Source: Acidobacteriota bacterium (GTDB lineage Bacteria; Acidobacteriota; Terriglobia; Acidiferrales; UBA7541). From it: a stretch of DNA of 34,221 nt. Below the pieces are notes generated by a model. That model was not told where the DNA came from. It did not search any database and was given only the letters and a program-made list of their open reading frames with translations. Below, one piece after another: positions 8,287 to 16,355 of the stretch (the first letter of the stretch is position 1; every line of letters begins with the position of its first letter). The position numbers were made by a program, and so were the translations under genes. The stretch is taken from the NCBI GenBank assembly GCA_003154775.1, contig PMES01000150.1, positions 1 to 34,221 of the forward strand, in the 5' to 3' direction.

Positions 8287-8787
8287 ATGCCTCTTACCTC
8301 GAAGAAACCCCCTCTGCCCTCAGAGGACAAACGCTGGAGAATCGTCAACGGCACGATGCGACGCCATGGCTACGCCCGCGACGCCCTGATCGAAACGCTG
8401 CACACAGTACAGGAATCGTTCGGCTTCCTGGACAAGGTTGCGCTGCGGTTCGTAGCCGATTCGCTCCGCGTGCCGCTCAGCCAGGCCTACGGCGTGGCCA
8501 CCTTTTATCACTTTTTCACCATGAAGCCGCCCGGTGAGCACGTTTGCCTCATCTGCATGGGCACGGCCTGCTACATCAAGGGCGCCGGCGCGCTCCTGAA
8601 TGAGGCGCAAGCGGCTCTCGGCATTCAAGCGGGCGAGACAACCGCTGACGCCAAGGCTTCCCTGATGACCGCGCGATGCATCGGCTCCTGCAGCGTCGCT
8701 CCCGCGGTGGTTTTTGACGGAGAAACAATGGGGAACGTAGCGGGCAAGAACCTCCGCGAAAAACTGGCAGGATGGAGGCCCGCATGA
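8287..8787 (+). CDS. hoxE: HoxE, NuoE-like [2Fe-2S] subunit of bidirectional hydrogenase
   Basis: HoxE is the thioredoxin-fold [2Fe-2S] subunit of the diaphorase part of NAD(P)-linked bidirectional hydrogenases, homologous to NuoE of complex I. The 166-residue product has the cluster ligands C90 and C95 (CMGTAC, Cx4C) and C131 and C135 (CIGSC, Cx3C), with the family motif GVATFYHFF ahead of them. It is the first gene of the hox operon and overlaps hoxF by 4 bases (ATGA). The ATG at 8287 has only a weak upstream GGGA. The overlapping longer frame beginning at 8223 in another register is a shadow. Presence of HoxE gives the five-subunit HoxEFUYH layout known from cyanobacteria. Confidence 0.93.
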   Translation: MPLTSKKPPLPSEDKRWRIVNGTMRRHGYARDALIETLHTVQESFGFLDKVALRFVADSLRVPLSQAYGVATFYHFFTMKPPGEHVCLICMGTACYIKGAGALLNEAQAALGIQAGETTADAKASLMTARCIGSCSVAPAVVFDGETMGNVAGKNLREKLAGWRPA

Positions 8788-10427
8788 CCTTCGAGGAACT
8801 CGAACAGATTGCCGCTGAAACGCGCGAAAATCGGGAAAAGTCGCCCCGCGAATTGAATGTCTGCGTGGCGGCGGGCTGCCTTTCGCTGCACAGCGATGCG
8901 GTGAAGAAATCGCTCGAGGAAGAAGTGAAGCGAACGGGCGCCACGTGCCGCGTGCGCGGAACCGGTTGCATGGGCTTGTGTTCCCTGGGTCCGCTGGTCG
9001 CTTCCGAACCTTCCGGCCAGCTCTACAAGAGTGTGGCCGCTGCCGACGCCGCTGAAATCGTGAAGAACCTGGAAGGCGCTCCGGTGCCGCGGCTCTTGTG
9101 CTCGCGGGAGCAGCCCTTTTTTCAGCGCCAGAACCTGATCGTCTTGGAGAATTCCGGCCGCATCGATCCGGAAAAAATCGAGGAATACATCGCGGCAGAC
9201 GGCTACCGGGCTCTGGTCCACGCGCTCACGGAAGTGAACCCGAACGAAATCGTCCAGGAAGTCTCCAAGAGCGGCTTGCGGGGACGCGGCGGCGCCGGAT
9301 ATCCCACAGGCCTCAAGTGGGGCACGGTGTCAAAAACGGCCGGCACCACCAAGTACGTGATCTGCAACGCCGACGAAGGCGACCCCGGCGCGTTCATGGA
9401 TCGCAGCGTTTTGGAAAGCGACCCGCATCGCGTTCTGGAAGGCATGGCCATTGCCGCCTATGCGGTGGGCGCGACGCGCGGCTACATCTACGTTCGTGCC
9501 GAATATCCGCTCGCCGTGAAGCGCTTTGGCACGGCCATCCGCGAAGCTCGGCGGCTGGGTTTCCTGGGCAGCCAGATCTGCAACACCAAATTCAACTTCG
9601 ATATGGAAGTGCGCATCGGCGGCGGCGCCTTTGTGTGCGGTGAAGAAACCGCGCTAATCGCCTCCATCGAGGGACGCCGCGGCGCGCCGCGCCCGCGTCC
9701 GCCTTATCCCGCGCAAGCCGGACTTTGGGACATGCCCACCCTCATCAACAACGTGGAGACCTTCGCCAACATTCCCAGCATCGTGCGCCGCGGCGGCGAT
9801 TGGTACGCCTCCATCGGCACGAAGAAAAGCAAGGGCACCAAGGTCTTCGCTCTCACCGGCAAGGTGCGCAATGTCGGCTTGATCGAGGTGCCCATGGGAA
9901 CAACCCTCCGCCAGATCATTTATGAGATCGGCGGCGGCGGCCCCGAAGGCCACAAATTCAAAGCGGTGCAGACCGGCGGGCCTTCCGGCGGCTGCATCCC
10001 GGAACAGTTCCTCGATCTCTCCGTGGACTATGAATCGCTCCGGGAGCTCGGCTCGATCATGGGCTCCGGCGGCATGATCGTAATGGACGACAGCGCCTGC
10101 ATGGTGAACGTGGCGCACTACTTCATGGAGTTCTGCATGTCCGAATCCTGCGGCAAGTGCATTCCCTGCCGCTCCGGGACGGCCCAAATGTTCGAGCTTC
10201 TGACGCGCATGACCTTGGGCACCGCCACCGCTCGCGACCTGGAGCTCCTCGAGGAACTTTGCGACATGGTCAGCAGCACCAGCCTTTGCGGCCTTGGGCA
10301 GAGCGCGCCCAACCCGGTCCTCAGCACGCTGCGCTACTTCCGGGATGAGTACATCGAACACATCAACGAAAAACGCTGCCGCGCCGGGGTTTGTGAGTGC
10401 GGTTCCACTGTGGGGGTGACCGCATGA
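8784..10427 (+). CDS. hoxF: HoxF, NADH/FMN-binding diaphorase subunit of [NiFe]-hydrogenase
   Basis: HoxF holds FMN and binds NAD(P)H, and passes electrons to and from the hydrogenase through FeS clusters. The 547-residue protein begins with a NuoE-like [2Fe-2S] domain (C27/C32 in CVAAGC, C62/C66 in CMGLC). A NuoF-type domain follows, with the glycine-rich FMN/NADH motif [10 protein letters not shown] (167-176), [14 protein letters not shown] and a second glycine-rich stretch ([15 protein letters not shown]). The N3-type [4Fe-4S] ligands are [10 protein letters not shown] and the later TSLCGLG. The start chosen is ATG 8784, which shares an ATGA with the hoxE stop and has GGAGG five bases before it; ATG 8772 is an alternative adding four residues. 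Confidence 0.94.
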   Translation: MTFEELEQIAAETRENREKSPRELNVCVAAGCLSLHSDAVKKSLEEEVKRTGATCRVRGTGCMGLCSLGPLVASEPSGQLYKSVAAADAAEIVKNLEGAPVPRLLCSREQPFFQRQNLIVLENSGRIDPEKIEEYIAADGYRALVHALTEVNPNEIVQEVSKSGLRGRGGAGYPTGLKWGTVSKTAGTTKYVICNADEGDPGAFMDRSVLESDPHRVLEGMAIAAYAVGATRGYIYVRAEYPLAVKRFGTAIREARRLGFLGSQICNTKFNFDMEVRIGGGAFVCGEETALIASIEGRRGAPRPRPPYPAQAGLWDMPTLINNVETFANIPSIVRRGGDWYASIGTKKSKGTKVFALTGKVRNVGLIEVPMGTTLRQIIYEIGGGGPEGHKFKAVQTGGPSGGCIPEQFLDLSVDYESLRELGSIMGSGGMIVMDDSACMVNVAHYFMEFCMSESCGKCIPCRSGTAQMFELLTRMTLGTATARDLELLEELCDMVSSTSLCGLGQSAPNPVLSTLRYFRDEYIEHINEKRCRAGVCECGSTVGVTA

Positions 10428-11143
10428 ATCCAGCGCCGTCCGTTAAAACATTAATGATCGATGGCAAAGACGTCAGCGCACGCGCCGACCAATCCATTCT
10501 GGATGCCGCGCGCGAAAACGCCATCCCGATCCCCACGCTTTGCCACCTCGACGGCCTCTCCGAAGCGGGCGCGTGCCGCCTCTGCCTCGTGGAACTCAAG
10601 GGCACTCCGCGGCTTCAACCGGCTTGTGTCACGCTGGTCGAGGAGGGCATGGAGGTCACCACGCAATCGCCGCGTCTGGAGAAGTACCGGCGCATGGTCG
10701 TGGAACTGCTCTTTGCCGAGCGCAATCATGTCTGCTCTGTCTGCGTTTCCAACAACATGTGCGAGTTGCAGGACATGGCCAAGCAGTTGGGCGTCACCCA
10801 TGTTCGCTTCCCTTACCGCTACCCCCGCCTGCCCGTGGACACCACCCACGAACGCTTCACCATGGACCACAACCGCTGCATCCTATGCACGCGTTGTGTT
10901 CGCGTGTGCACCGAGATCGAAGGCGCGCACACCTGGGGCGTTTTCGGACGCGGTGTGGACGCCCACTTGATCACGGATCTGGATATACCCTGGGGCACGT
11001 CGGATACCTGCACGAGTTGCGGCAAGTGCGTTCAGGTCTGCCCCACCGGCGCTCTCTTTGAAAAGAGCAAGGTGGGCATGCAGAGCCAGAAGAACCCTGA
11101 CTTCCTCAATTACCTCAACGAAATGCGGGAGATCGAACGATGA
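10424..11143 (+). CDS. hoxU: HoxU, NuoG-like ferredoxin subunit of bidirectional hydrogenase
   Basis: HoxU is the FeS relay between HoxF and the hydrogenase dimer. The 239-residue product corresponds to the N-terminal part of NuoG. It shows a plant-type [2Fe-2S] site (C40, C51, C54, C68), a His-Cys3 [4Fe-4S] site (H102, C104, C107, C113), and two bacterial ferredoxin motifs, [11 protein letters not shown] (152-162) and [11 protein letters not shown] (196-206). All ligands are present. The ATG at 10424 shares an ATGA with the hoxF stop and follows a G-rich stretch that can serve as ribosome binding site. It overlaps hoxY by 4 bases. Confidence 0.94.
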   Translation: MNPAPSVKTLMIDGKDVSARADQSILDAARENAIPIPTLCHLDGLSEAGACRLCLVELKGTPRLQPACVTLVEEGMEVTTQSPRLEKYRRMVVELLFAERNHVCSVCVSNNMCELQDMAKQLGVTHVRFPYRYPRLPVDTTHERFTMDHNRCILCTRCVRVCTEIEGAHTWGVFGRGVDAHLITDLDIPWGTSDTCTSCGKCVQVCPTGALFEKSKVGMQSQKNPDFLNYLNEMREIER

Positions 11144-11673
11144 GCAAAGCGACCCTGGCGACGATCTGGCTGGACGGCTGCTCCGGATGCCACATGTCGT
11201 TACTGGACATGGACGAGCGGCTGATCGAACTCAGCCCGCAGTTTGAACTCGTCTACTCACCGCTGGTGGACGCAAAAGTTCTGCCGCGGAATGTGGACGT
11301 TGCGCTGGTGGAAGGTTCGGTGAGTTCCGATGAGGACGAACACAAGATCCGGCTGATAAGGTCGCGAGCGCGGATTCTGGTCTCGCTGGGCGATTGCGCG
11401 GTGACGGGCAACGTGCCGGCCATGCGCAACTCCTTTCCCGTGGACGCGCTGCTTCATCGCGTTTACATCGAAAACGCCACCCTACAACAGCAGGTTCCCA
11501 CCGAGCGCCTGCCCGTGCTTTTGAAGCGTGTGCGCCCGGTGCACGAAGTCGTGACCGTGGATGTGTTTGTGCCCGGCTGCCCGCCGTCGGCAGACACCAT
11601 CTATTCGGTTCTTAAAGAACTTCTGGCCGGTCGTGTCCCCGACATCGCCGCACTTTCACGTTTCGGAATCTAG
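11140..11673 (+). CDS. hoxY: HoxY, small subunit of NAD(P)-linked [NiFe]-hydrogenase
   Basis: HoxY carries the proximal [4Fe-4S] cluster next to the NiFe site. The 177-residue product is short, as in group 3 hydrogenases, and lacks a Tat signal peptide, so it is cytosolic. The proximal cluster ligands are C14 and C17 (DGCSGC), C86 (GDCAVTGN) and C147 ([10 protein letters not shown]). It overlaps hoxU by an ATGA, and hoxH follows after nine bases. The missing signal peptide and the diaphorase genes around it separate it from membrane-bound uptake (group 1) hydrogenases. Confidence 0.95.
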   Translation: MSKATLATIWLDGCSGCHMSLLDMDERLIELSPQFELVYSPLVDAKVLPRNVDVALVEGSVSSDEDEHKIRLIRSRARILVSLGDCAVTGNVPAMRNSFPVDALLHRVYIENATLQQQVPTERLPVLLKRVRPVHEVVTVDVFVPGCPPSADTIYSVLKELLAGRVPDIAALSRFGI

Positions 11674-11682
11674 GGAAAACTA

Positions 11683-13110
11683 ATGGGAAAAACCATCACC
11701 ATCGATCCAATCACCAGAATCGAAGGCCACGCCAAGATCACCCTGCAATTGGACGATCAGGGAGAGGTGAGCGAGGCGTACTTTCACACCACGCAGTTGC
11801 GCGGATTTGAGAAGTTCGTGGAGGGCCGCCCCTACTACGAAATGCCCTATCTGATGGAGCGCATTTGCGGCATATGTCCCGTGAGCCATCTGCTGGCCTC
11901 GGCAAAGGCGTGCGATGCCCTGCTGGCCATGAAAGTCCCGCCGGCCGCCGGGAAACTCCGGCGCATCCTAGAACTGGCGCAACTCATTCAGTCTCACGCG
12001 CTGAGTTTCTTCTATCTTTCGTCGCCAGACTTTCTTATGGGGATGGATGCTGACCCCAAAGAACGCAACATCTTCGGCGTGGTGGCCAAGCATCCGGAAC
12101 TCGGACACGGGGGAATCCGGCTGCGGCAATTCGGCCAGCAGGTGATTGAAACGCTGGCGGGCAAACGCGTTCACCCGGGTTGGGTGGTTCCCGGCGGTGT
12201 GAATGAACCGCTGAGTGTCGAAAAGCGGGACAAGTTGCTGGCAGATATTCCCGAAGTCATTGAGATCGCGCAGAAAGCGCTGACCTGGTTCAAAAGAGAG
12301 CTCGAGAGTTTCCGCGAGGAGATTCGCACCTTTGCCAATTTCCCCAGCCTCTTTATGGGCCTGGTTACGGTTGATGAGCGCGCGGGCTTCTACGAGGGCA
12401 AGATCCGCTTCACGGATTCGCTGGGGAACATCGTGGCGGATAAACTCGAGGCCGCGCAGTACCAGGAATATCTGGGGGAAGCCGTCGAGCCGTTCACATT
12501 CATGAAGTTTCCTTACTACAAGCCACTGGGCTATCCCGACGGCATCTACCGCGTGGGCCCGCTCGCGCGGCTGAACCTGGTGGACAACTGCGGCACGCCG
12601 CTCGCTCAGCAGGAATGGGTGGAATTCCGTTCGCTGGAACGGAATGCGGTGTTGAGTTCTTTCCACTACCACTACGCGCGGCTGATTGAGATTCTTTTTG
12701 CCATCGAGCATATCCAGGAGTACCTGCTCGATCCCATCATCACGAAGAAGCAGGCCCGCTACACGGCTTCCCTGAACAACCTGGAAGGCGTCGGGTGTTG
12801 CGAAGCGCCGCGGGGCACGCTGATCCACCACTATCGCGTGGATGAGCAGGGCCTGATCACCTGGGCCAATCTGATCATCGCCACCGGCCACAACAATCTG
12901 GCCATGAACCGCGGCATCCTCCAGGCCGCGCGCCATTTCGTGCGCAGCGATAAGCTCACCGAAGGCATGCTGAATCGGGTGGAAGCGGTTATCCGCGCCT
13001 TCGATCCCTGCTTGAGCTGCTCGACACACGCCGACGGGCACATGCCGCTGCACCTCCGCCTGGTTTCGCCGGACGGCAAACTGCTCGATGAATTGCGCAG
13101 AACGCCATGA
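11683..13110 (+). CDS. hoxH: HoxH, catalytic large subunit of NAD(P)-linked [NiFe]-hydrogenase
   Basis: HoxH holds the NiFe active site that splits or forms H2. The 475-residue precursor has the N-terminal motif ERICGICPVSH with C62/C65 and the C-terminal motif DPCLSCSTH with C443/C446, the four thiolates that bind nickel and iron. After His449 lies a 26-residue tail, the extension that the maturation protease removes after nickel insertion. RIEGHAKI near residue 12 is also conserved. The start is ATG 11683 with AGGGA about 7 bases upstream, after a nine-base gap from hoxY. It overlaps hoxW by an ATGA. The motif details and neighbouring HoxEFU favour group 3d; tree placement would settle this. 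Confidence 0.95.
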   Translation: MGKTITIDPITRIEGHAKITLQLDDQGEVSEAYFHTTQLRGFEKFVEGRPYYEMPYLMERICGICPVSHLLASAKACDALLAMKVPPAAGKLRRILELAQLIQSHALSFFYLSSPDFLMGMDADPKERNIFGVVAKHPELGHGGIRLRQFGQQVIETLAGKRVHPGWVVPGGVNEPLSVEKRDKLLADIPEVIEIAQKALTWFKRELESFREEIRTFANFPSLFMGLVTVDERAGFYEGKIRFTDSLGNIVADKLEAAQYQEYLGEAVEPFTFMKFPYYKPLGYPDGIYRVGPLARLNLVDNCGTPLAQQEWVEFRSLERNAVLSSFHYHYARLIEILFAIEHIQEYLLDPIITKKQARYTASLNNLEGVGCCEAPRGTLIHHYRVDEQGLITWANLIIATGHNNLAMNRGILQAARHFVRSDKLTEGMLNRVEAVIRAFDPCLSCSTHADGHMPLHLRLVSPDGKLLDELRRTP

Positions 13111-13598
13111 TTCGTGCGCTTATCCTCGCTTGTGGTAACTCTCTTCGCGGGGATGACGCGGCGGCCTTGCATGTTGCCCGTGAGCTGCGTTCCGGCCTCT
13201 GTGAACCGGAAACCGCAATCCATTCTTCGACGCAGTGGACCCCTGAACTGGCCGAATCCATCAGCGCGGCCGATGTGGTCATTTTCGTGGACGCTTCGGC
13301 CGTTCTTCCTCCCGGCGCGGTGCAAACCCGGAAAGTCTCGCCGATCCCCGATGCGCCCGGCAGCTTTTCGCACCGATCCAGCCCCGCCGGCCTGCTCGCT
13401 CTCGCCAAGCGTCTCTACGAGGTGATTCCTTCGCGCGCCTTCCTGGTTACCATCGGCGCGCAATCGTTCGAGTTATCCGAGGAGCTCTCGGAGCCTGTGC
13501 GGCTCGCCATTCCAGAGGTCATCGAGCGGATCAAGGCGATTCTCTCCGGTATTTCCCTGCCGTCGGATGGACCGCGCGACCAAGCTGCTCCCTCCTAA
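13107..13598 (+). CDS. hoxW: Hydrogenase maturation protease (HoxW/HycI family)
   Basis: This protease cleaves the C-terminal tail of the HoxH precursor once nickel is inserted. The 163-residue product has the N-terminal family motif ACGNSLRGDDAAA with the metal-binding acidic residue, a second acidic position in FVDASA, and a histidine in FSHRSSPAGLL that matches the third nickel-sensing ligand. It overlaps hoxH by an ATGA, which assigns its substrate with good certainty. It is the last gene with a clear hydrogenase function on this strand; its end is about 113 bases before the likely start of the aminotransferase. Confidence 0.87.
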   Translation: MIRALILACGNSLRGDDAAALHVARELRSGLCEPETAIHSSTQWTPELAESISAADVVIFVDASAVLPPGAVQTRKVSPIPDAPGSFSHRSSPAGLLALAKRLYEVIPSRAFLVTIGAQSFELSEELSEPVRLAIPEVIERIKAILSGISLPSDGPRDQAAPS

Positions 13599-13711
13599 TT
13601 CCTGAGCCGCGCGGGTTGGTGAAAGACTCGAAGTGGTTGCGCATCACTCCTTCCACGGACCGCCGTCATTCCTCCCTCGCGGTTCGCTGTGCTATGGTCT
13701 CTCTTCTCCCC

Positions 13712-14869
13712 ATGTTCTCTCAGCGCACCAACTGGAAGCTCACGCCCAACCGTCACGCACAGGCACTCGAGGAACTCCGCGCCGCGGGAACGCCAATCCT
13801 TGATCTCACCGCTTCCAATCCGACGCATTGCGGTTTCCACTACGACACCGCCGCCATTCTCGATGCCTTCCGCAAACCCGAGGCGCTCACCTACGACCCG
13901 CAGCCACAGGGCCTGCTGCCCGCCCGGGAGGAAGTTTCGCGCTACTACCTCCACGACCATCGCACGGTCGTGGATCCAGAGTCCATCGTTCTCACCACTA
14001 GCACCAGCGAAGCCTACTCCTATGTTTTCCGGTTGCTTTGCAATCCTCACGACGAAATTCTCGTGCCCAAGCCCGGCTATCCGTTGTTCGATTTTCTTGC
14101 GGACTTGCAGGACGTCACGCTGATTCCCTACACGCTGGAATACGCCCACGGCTGGTTCATCGATTTCCACAGCGTGATTCGCGCGCTCACTCCCCGCACG
14201 CGCGCGATTCTGCTTGTCCATCCCAACAATCCCACGGGCTCGTATCTTCAAGCCGAGGAGGTCCGTCGCCTCAACAAACTCTGCTTCGAGCGCAACCTGG
14301 CCCTGATCGTTGACGAAGTTTTCCTCGACTACTCCTTTGTGGCGGCGCCTCGCGCGACCTTCGCCGGCAATCATGAGTCCCTGACTTTCACGCTTAGCGG
14401 CCTCTCCAAGATCGCCGCGCTCCCGCAAATGAAAGTCGCCTGGGTCGTCACCACCGGCCCTGAAGCGCTCGCGCGCTCCGCCATGGATCGCCTGGAGGTC
14501 ATCGCGGACACTTACCTCTCTCTCAATGCCCCCACGCAATGGGCCTTCCCGGCTTTGTTTGAGCAGCGCCACTTGCTCCAGCCGCAAATCGTGGAACGCC
14601 TCCGCGAAAATCGTGCGCACCTGCGGGCGCTTGTGTCGCAGCATGCTTCCTGCGAACTGCTCGACGCGGATGGCGGGTGGTATGCGGTCCTGCGCCTCCC
14701 CGCCGGCCTCTCTGATGAAGACTTCGCCATCACACTCCTGCAGACTCACCACGTCCTCGTTCATCCGGGCCATTTTTACGATTTCAGCGGCGAGGACTAT
14801 CTTGTGATTAGCCTGCTCACGCCGCCTGACGTCTTCCGCGAAGGAATCTCGCGACTCATCCAGCTCTAG
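13712..14869 (+). CDS. PLP-dependent class I/II aminotransferase
   Basis: This is a fold-type I aminotransferase of about 385 residues. Visible motifs are LDLTASNPTH near the N-terminus, the substrate-contact HPNNPTGS, the cofactor-binding DEVFLDYSF and the Schiff-base lysine in LSGLSKIAALPQMK. Substrate cannot be assigned from sequence; alanine- or aspartate-type enzymes are the nearest match in general layout. The frame is open from 13616, but the family-like start is MFSQRTNW at ATG 13712 (an ATG at 13694 is also possible). Neither has a Shine-Dalgarno sequence. An extended -10-like TGCTATGGT at 13689-13697 would fit an almost leaderless transcript, but this is weak. A link to the hydrogenase is not evident; it may simply be a neighbour. 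Confidence 0.88.
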   Translation: MFSQRTNWKLTPNRHAQALEELRAAGTPILDLTASNPTHCGFHYDTAAILDAFRKPEALTYDPQPQGLLPAREEVSRYYLHDHRTVVDPESIVLTTSTSEAYSYVFRLLCNPHDEILVPKPGYPLFDFLADLQDVTLIPYTLEYAHGWFIDFHSVIRALTPRTRAILLVHPNNPTGSYLQAEEVRRLNKLCFERNLALIVDEVFLDYSFVAAPRATFAGNHESLTFTLSGLSKIAALPQMKVAWVVTTGPEALARSAMDRLEVIADTYLSLNAPTQWAFPALFEQRHLLQPQIVERLRENRAHLRALVSQHASCELLDADGGWYAVLRLPAGLSDEDFAITLLQTHHVLVHPGHFYDFSGEDYLVISLLTPPDVFREGISRLIQL

Positions 14870-14910
14870 CAGCCACCCAGCCGGAAAGAGGCGAACAGAC
14901 TCGCGAAAGT

Positions 14911-14946
14911 GTGACGCGCATCACTCTGTTACGTGACGCCTGTCAT
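14911..14946 (+). promoter_or_regulatory. Tandem Crp/Fnr-family operators upstream of the cytochrome operon
   Basis: Two dyads lie in a row. The first is GTGA CGCGCA TCAC at 14911-14924, perfect and preceded by T; the second is GTGA CGCCTG TCAT at 14933-14946. Their centres are 22 bases apart, two helical turns. The second is centred 41.5 bases before the start point predicted from the -10 at 14969, and the first at about 63.5, the classical class II and class I positions of Crp/Fnr activators. The half-site GTGA points to a Crp, Dnr or HcpR type of protein more than to Fnr itself (TTGA). No regulator gene lies in the window. Confidence 0.55.
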
Positions 14947-14968
14947 GACCGCTACGTGAGTTTTGCGG

Positions 14969-14981
14969 TTAAATCATCGCC
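14969..14981 (+). promoter_or_regulatory. Candidate -10 element and start point of the tetraheme cytochrome/NrfD operon
   Basis: TTAAAT at 14969-14974 matches four of six consensus bases, and there is no recognisable -35, as expected for an activator-dependent promoter. A start near 14981 would leave a leader of about 160 bases before the cytochrome gene at 15141. That leader contains a short open frame (15023-15148). Confidence 0.4.
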
Positions 14982-15022
14982 GTTCGTCACTCTTGTCCCT
15001 CGCTCCTTTATAGGCCCAATTG

Positions 15023-15148
15023 ATGCTCAGTCAGTTCCTGACAAGGATTCCTACGATCGGCACCATTCCGGACGTGACGCCATATTCCGTGCGAACGAAA
15101 TTCCGCAAGTCATTCGGCAGTCCTTCAATGGTGCGGTGGCATGGGTGA
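15023..15148 (+). CDS. Possible 41-residue leader peptide overlapping the cytochrome start
   Basis: An ATG at 15023 opens a 41-codon frame that ends at TGA 15146-15148, inside the first codons of the tetraheme cytochrome gene, an 8-base overlap. The predicted peptide (starting MLSQFLTRIP) is basic and resembles nothing I recognise. The ribosome binding site is weak. It could be a translational-coupling leader or chance; conservation would decide. Confidence 0.2.
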   Translation: MLSQFLTRIPTIGTIPDVTPYSVRTKFRKSFGSPSMVRWHG

Positions 15149-15614
15149 ATTCAAGGATATCGCCCATCTCATCAGGCTGGCGGGCGTCTTCCTGCTCGGG
15201 CTGATCTTCTTCCTTGTTTTCCGGTCGGTGACCATTCCAAAGAGTTTTGGGCGGTACGGCCCATTTCGCGGCGCGGCCCTCGTGGAGCTCAGTTCGCGGC
15301 CCCTGTCCTTTGCGGGGCACGCGGCCTGCGAGAATTGCCACCCCGATGTTGCTGCGCTGAAAGCGAATGGGGTCCATAAGTCCCTCAACTGCGAGTCGTG
15401 TCACGGACCGCTTGCGAAGCACGCCGATGATCCAGGCAACGTCAAGCCAGTTTTGCCGGATGTAGCGCAGCTTTGCATCCGTTGCCATTCGGAAAATATC
15501 GCCAAGCCGGCAGGCTTCCCGCAGGTGAATGCAAAAGAGCATTCCGGTGGGCAGGCCTGCAACACATGCCACCAACCGCATAGCCCGGGTTTTGACGCGG
15601 GAGGCAAGAAATGA
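15141..15614 (+). CDS. Membrane-anchored tetraheme cytochrome c
   Basis: The 157-residue product has one N-terminal membrane segment (about residues 12-28) and four CxxCH heme-binding motifs at 63-67 (CENCH), 84-88 (CESCH), 112-116 (CIRCH) and 140-144 (CNTCH). Several extra histidines (H60, H79, H94, H134, H147) can act as distal ligands, so bis-His low-spin hemes are likely. Without an evident signal peptidase site it is probably anchored facing the periplasm, as in NapC/NrfH or small multiheme donors. It overlaps the next gene by an ATGA. Together with the ferredoxin and NrfD genes it should form an electron relay between the quinone pool and a periplasmic partner; direction is unknown. Confidence 0.92.
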   Translation: MGEFKDIAHLIRLAGVFLLGLIFFLVFRSVTIPKSFGRYGPFRGAALVELSSRPLSFAGHAACENCHPDVAALKANGVHKSLNCESCHGPLAKHADDPGNVKPVLPDVAQLCIRCHSENIAKPAGFPQVNAKEHSGGQACNTCHQPHSPGFDAGGKK

Positions 15615-16342
15615 TCTTGAACCGCCGGCAAATTCTGCTTTTGCTTCCGGCCGCAGCCGTCGCCTGGGACTCTGTTCTCGCCGACAACCCGGAAGGTTCG
15701 CCCAACTATAAGATGAGCGAACACTGGTGGGGCATGCTCATCGACATCACCAAGTGCATAGGGTGCGGGAGTTGTGTGCGCGCCTGCGAAATGGAAAACG
15801 ATGTTCCGGAAGGCTACTTCCGAACCTGGGTCGAGCGCTACCACGTCTCGGACTGGCACATCGAAAATCCCGAAGTGGATTCACCTAACGGAGGAATGGA
15901 TGGTTTTCCCCCGGGCAAAGCGGAAGGTGGCAAGAACTTCTTCGTGCCCAAGATGTGCAACCACTGCGTCGATTCGCCTTGCTCCCAGGTGTGCCCCGTT
16001 GGCGCCACCTTTCATACGCCCGATGGCGTGGTGCTCGTCGACTACGATTATTGCCTGGGCTGCCGCTATTGCATCCAGGCCTGTCCTTACGGATGTCGTT
16101 TCTTCCATCCCAAAAAACATACCGCCGATAAATGCACGCTCTGTTATCACCGCATCACGAAGGGCCTGACCACTGCCTGTTGCGAAGCATGCCCCACGGG
16201 CGCGCGGCAATTGGCAGACTTGAAGAATCCCAACGATCCGATTCACGCCTTTCTGAAGACGCACTCAGTGCAAGTCTTGAAGCCGCATCTCGCGACGGGC
16301 TCGAAGCTGTTCTACAACAGCCTCGACGGCTCGGTCCGGTAA
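15611..16342 (+). CDS. Tat-exported 4x[4Fe-4S] ferredoxin, NrfC/HybA/DmsB-type electron transfer subunit
   Basis: The 243-residue product starts with a twin-arginine-like signal (NRRQILLLLPAAAVA) and has sixteen cluster cysteines in four groups: C49/C52/C55/C59, C116/C119/C124/C128, C148/C151/C154/C158 and C175/C178/C191/C194. This is the layout of the FeS subunit of NrfCD, PsrB, HybA and DmsB. It would carry electrons between the NrfD protein in the membrane and the tetraheme cytochrome on the periplasmic side. The ATG at 15611 shares an ATGA with the cytochrome stop, with GGGAGG seven bases before it. No molybdopterin or hydrogenase catalytic subunit of this type is adjacent. Confidence 0.93.
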   Translation: MILNRRQILLLLPAAAVAWDSVLADNPEGSPNYKMSEHWWGMLIDITKCIGCGSCVRACEMENDVPEGYFRTWVERYHVSDWHIENPEVDSPNGGMDGFPPGKAEGGKNFFVPKMCNHCVDSPCSQVCPVGATFHTPDGVVLVDYDYCLGCRYCIQACPYGCRFFHPKKHTADKCTLCYHRITKGLTTACCEACPTGARQLADLKNPNDPIHAFLKTHSVQVLKPHLATGSKLFYNSLDGSVR

Positions 16343-16355
16343 GGAAGAAGAAGTC

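Noticed and set aside
11968-13053. 361-codon minus-strand open frame opposite hoxH
   Set aside because: Antisense shadow; hoxH is complete with both metal motifs.
13634-13647. Fifth Crp-like site before the aminotransferase
   Set aside because: Only the right half (GCATCACT) matches; the left half reads TGGT instead of GTGA.
13595-14773. 392-codon minus-strand open frame opposite the aminotransferase
   Set aside because: The plus strand carries clear aminotransferase motifs including the PLP lysine.
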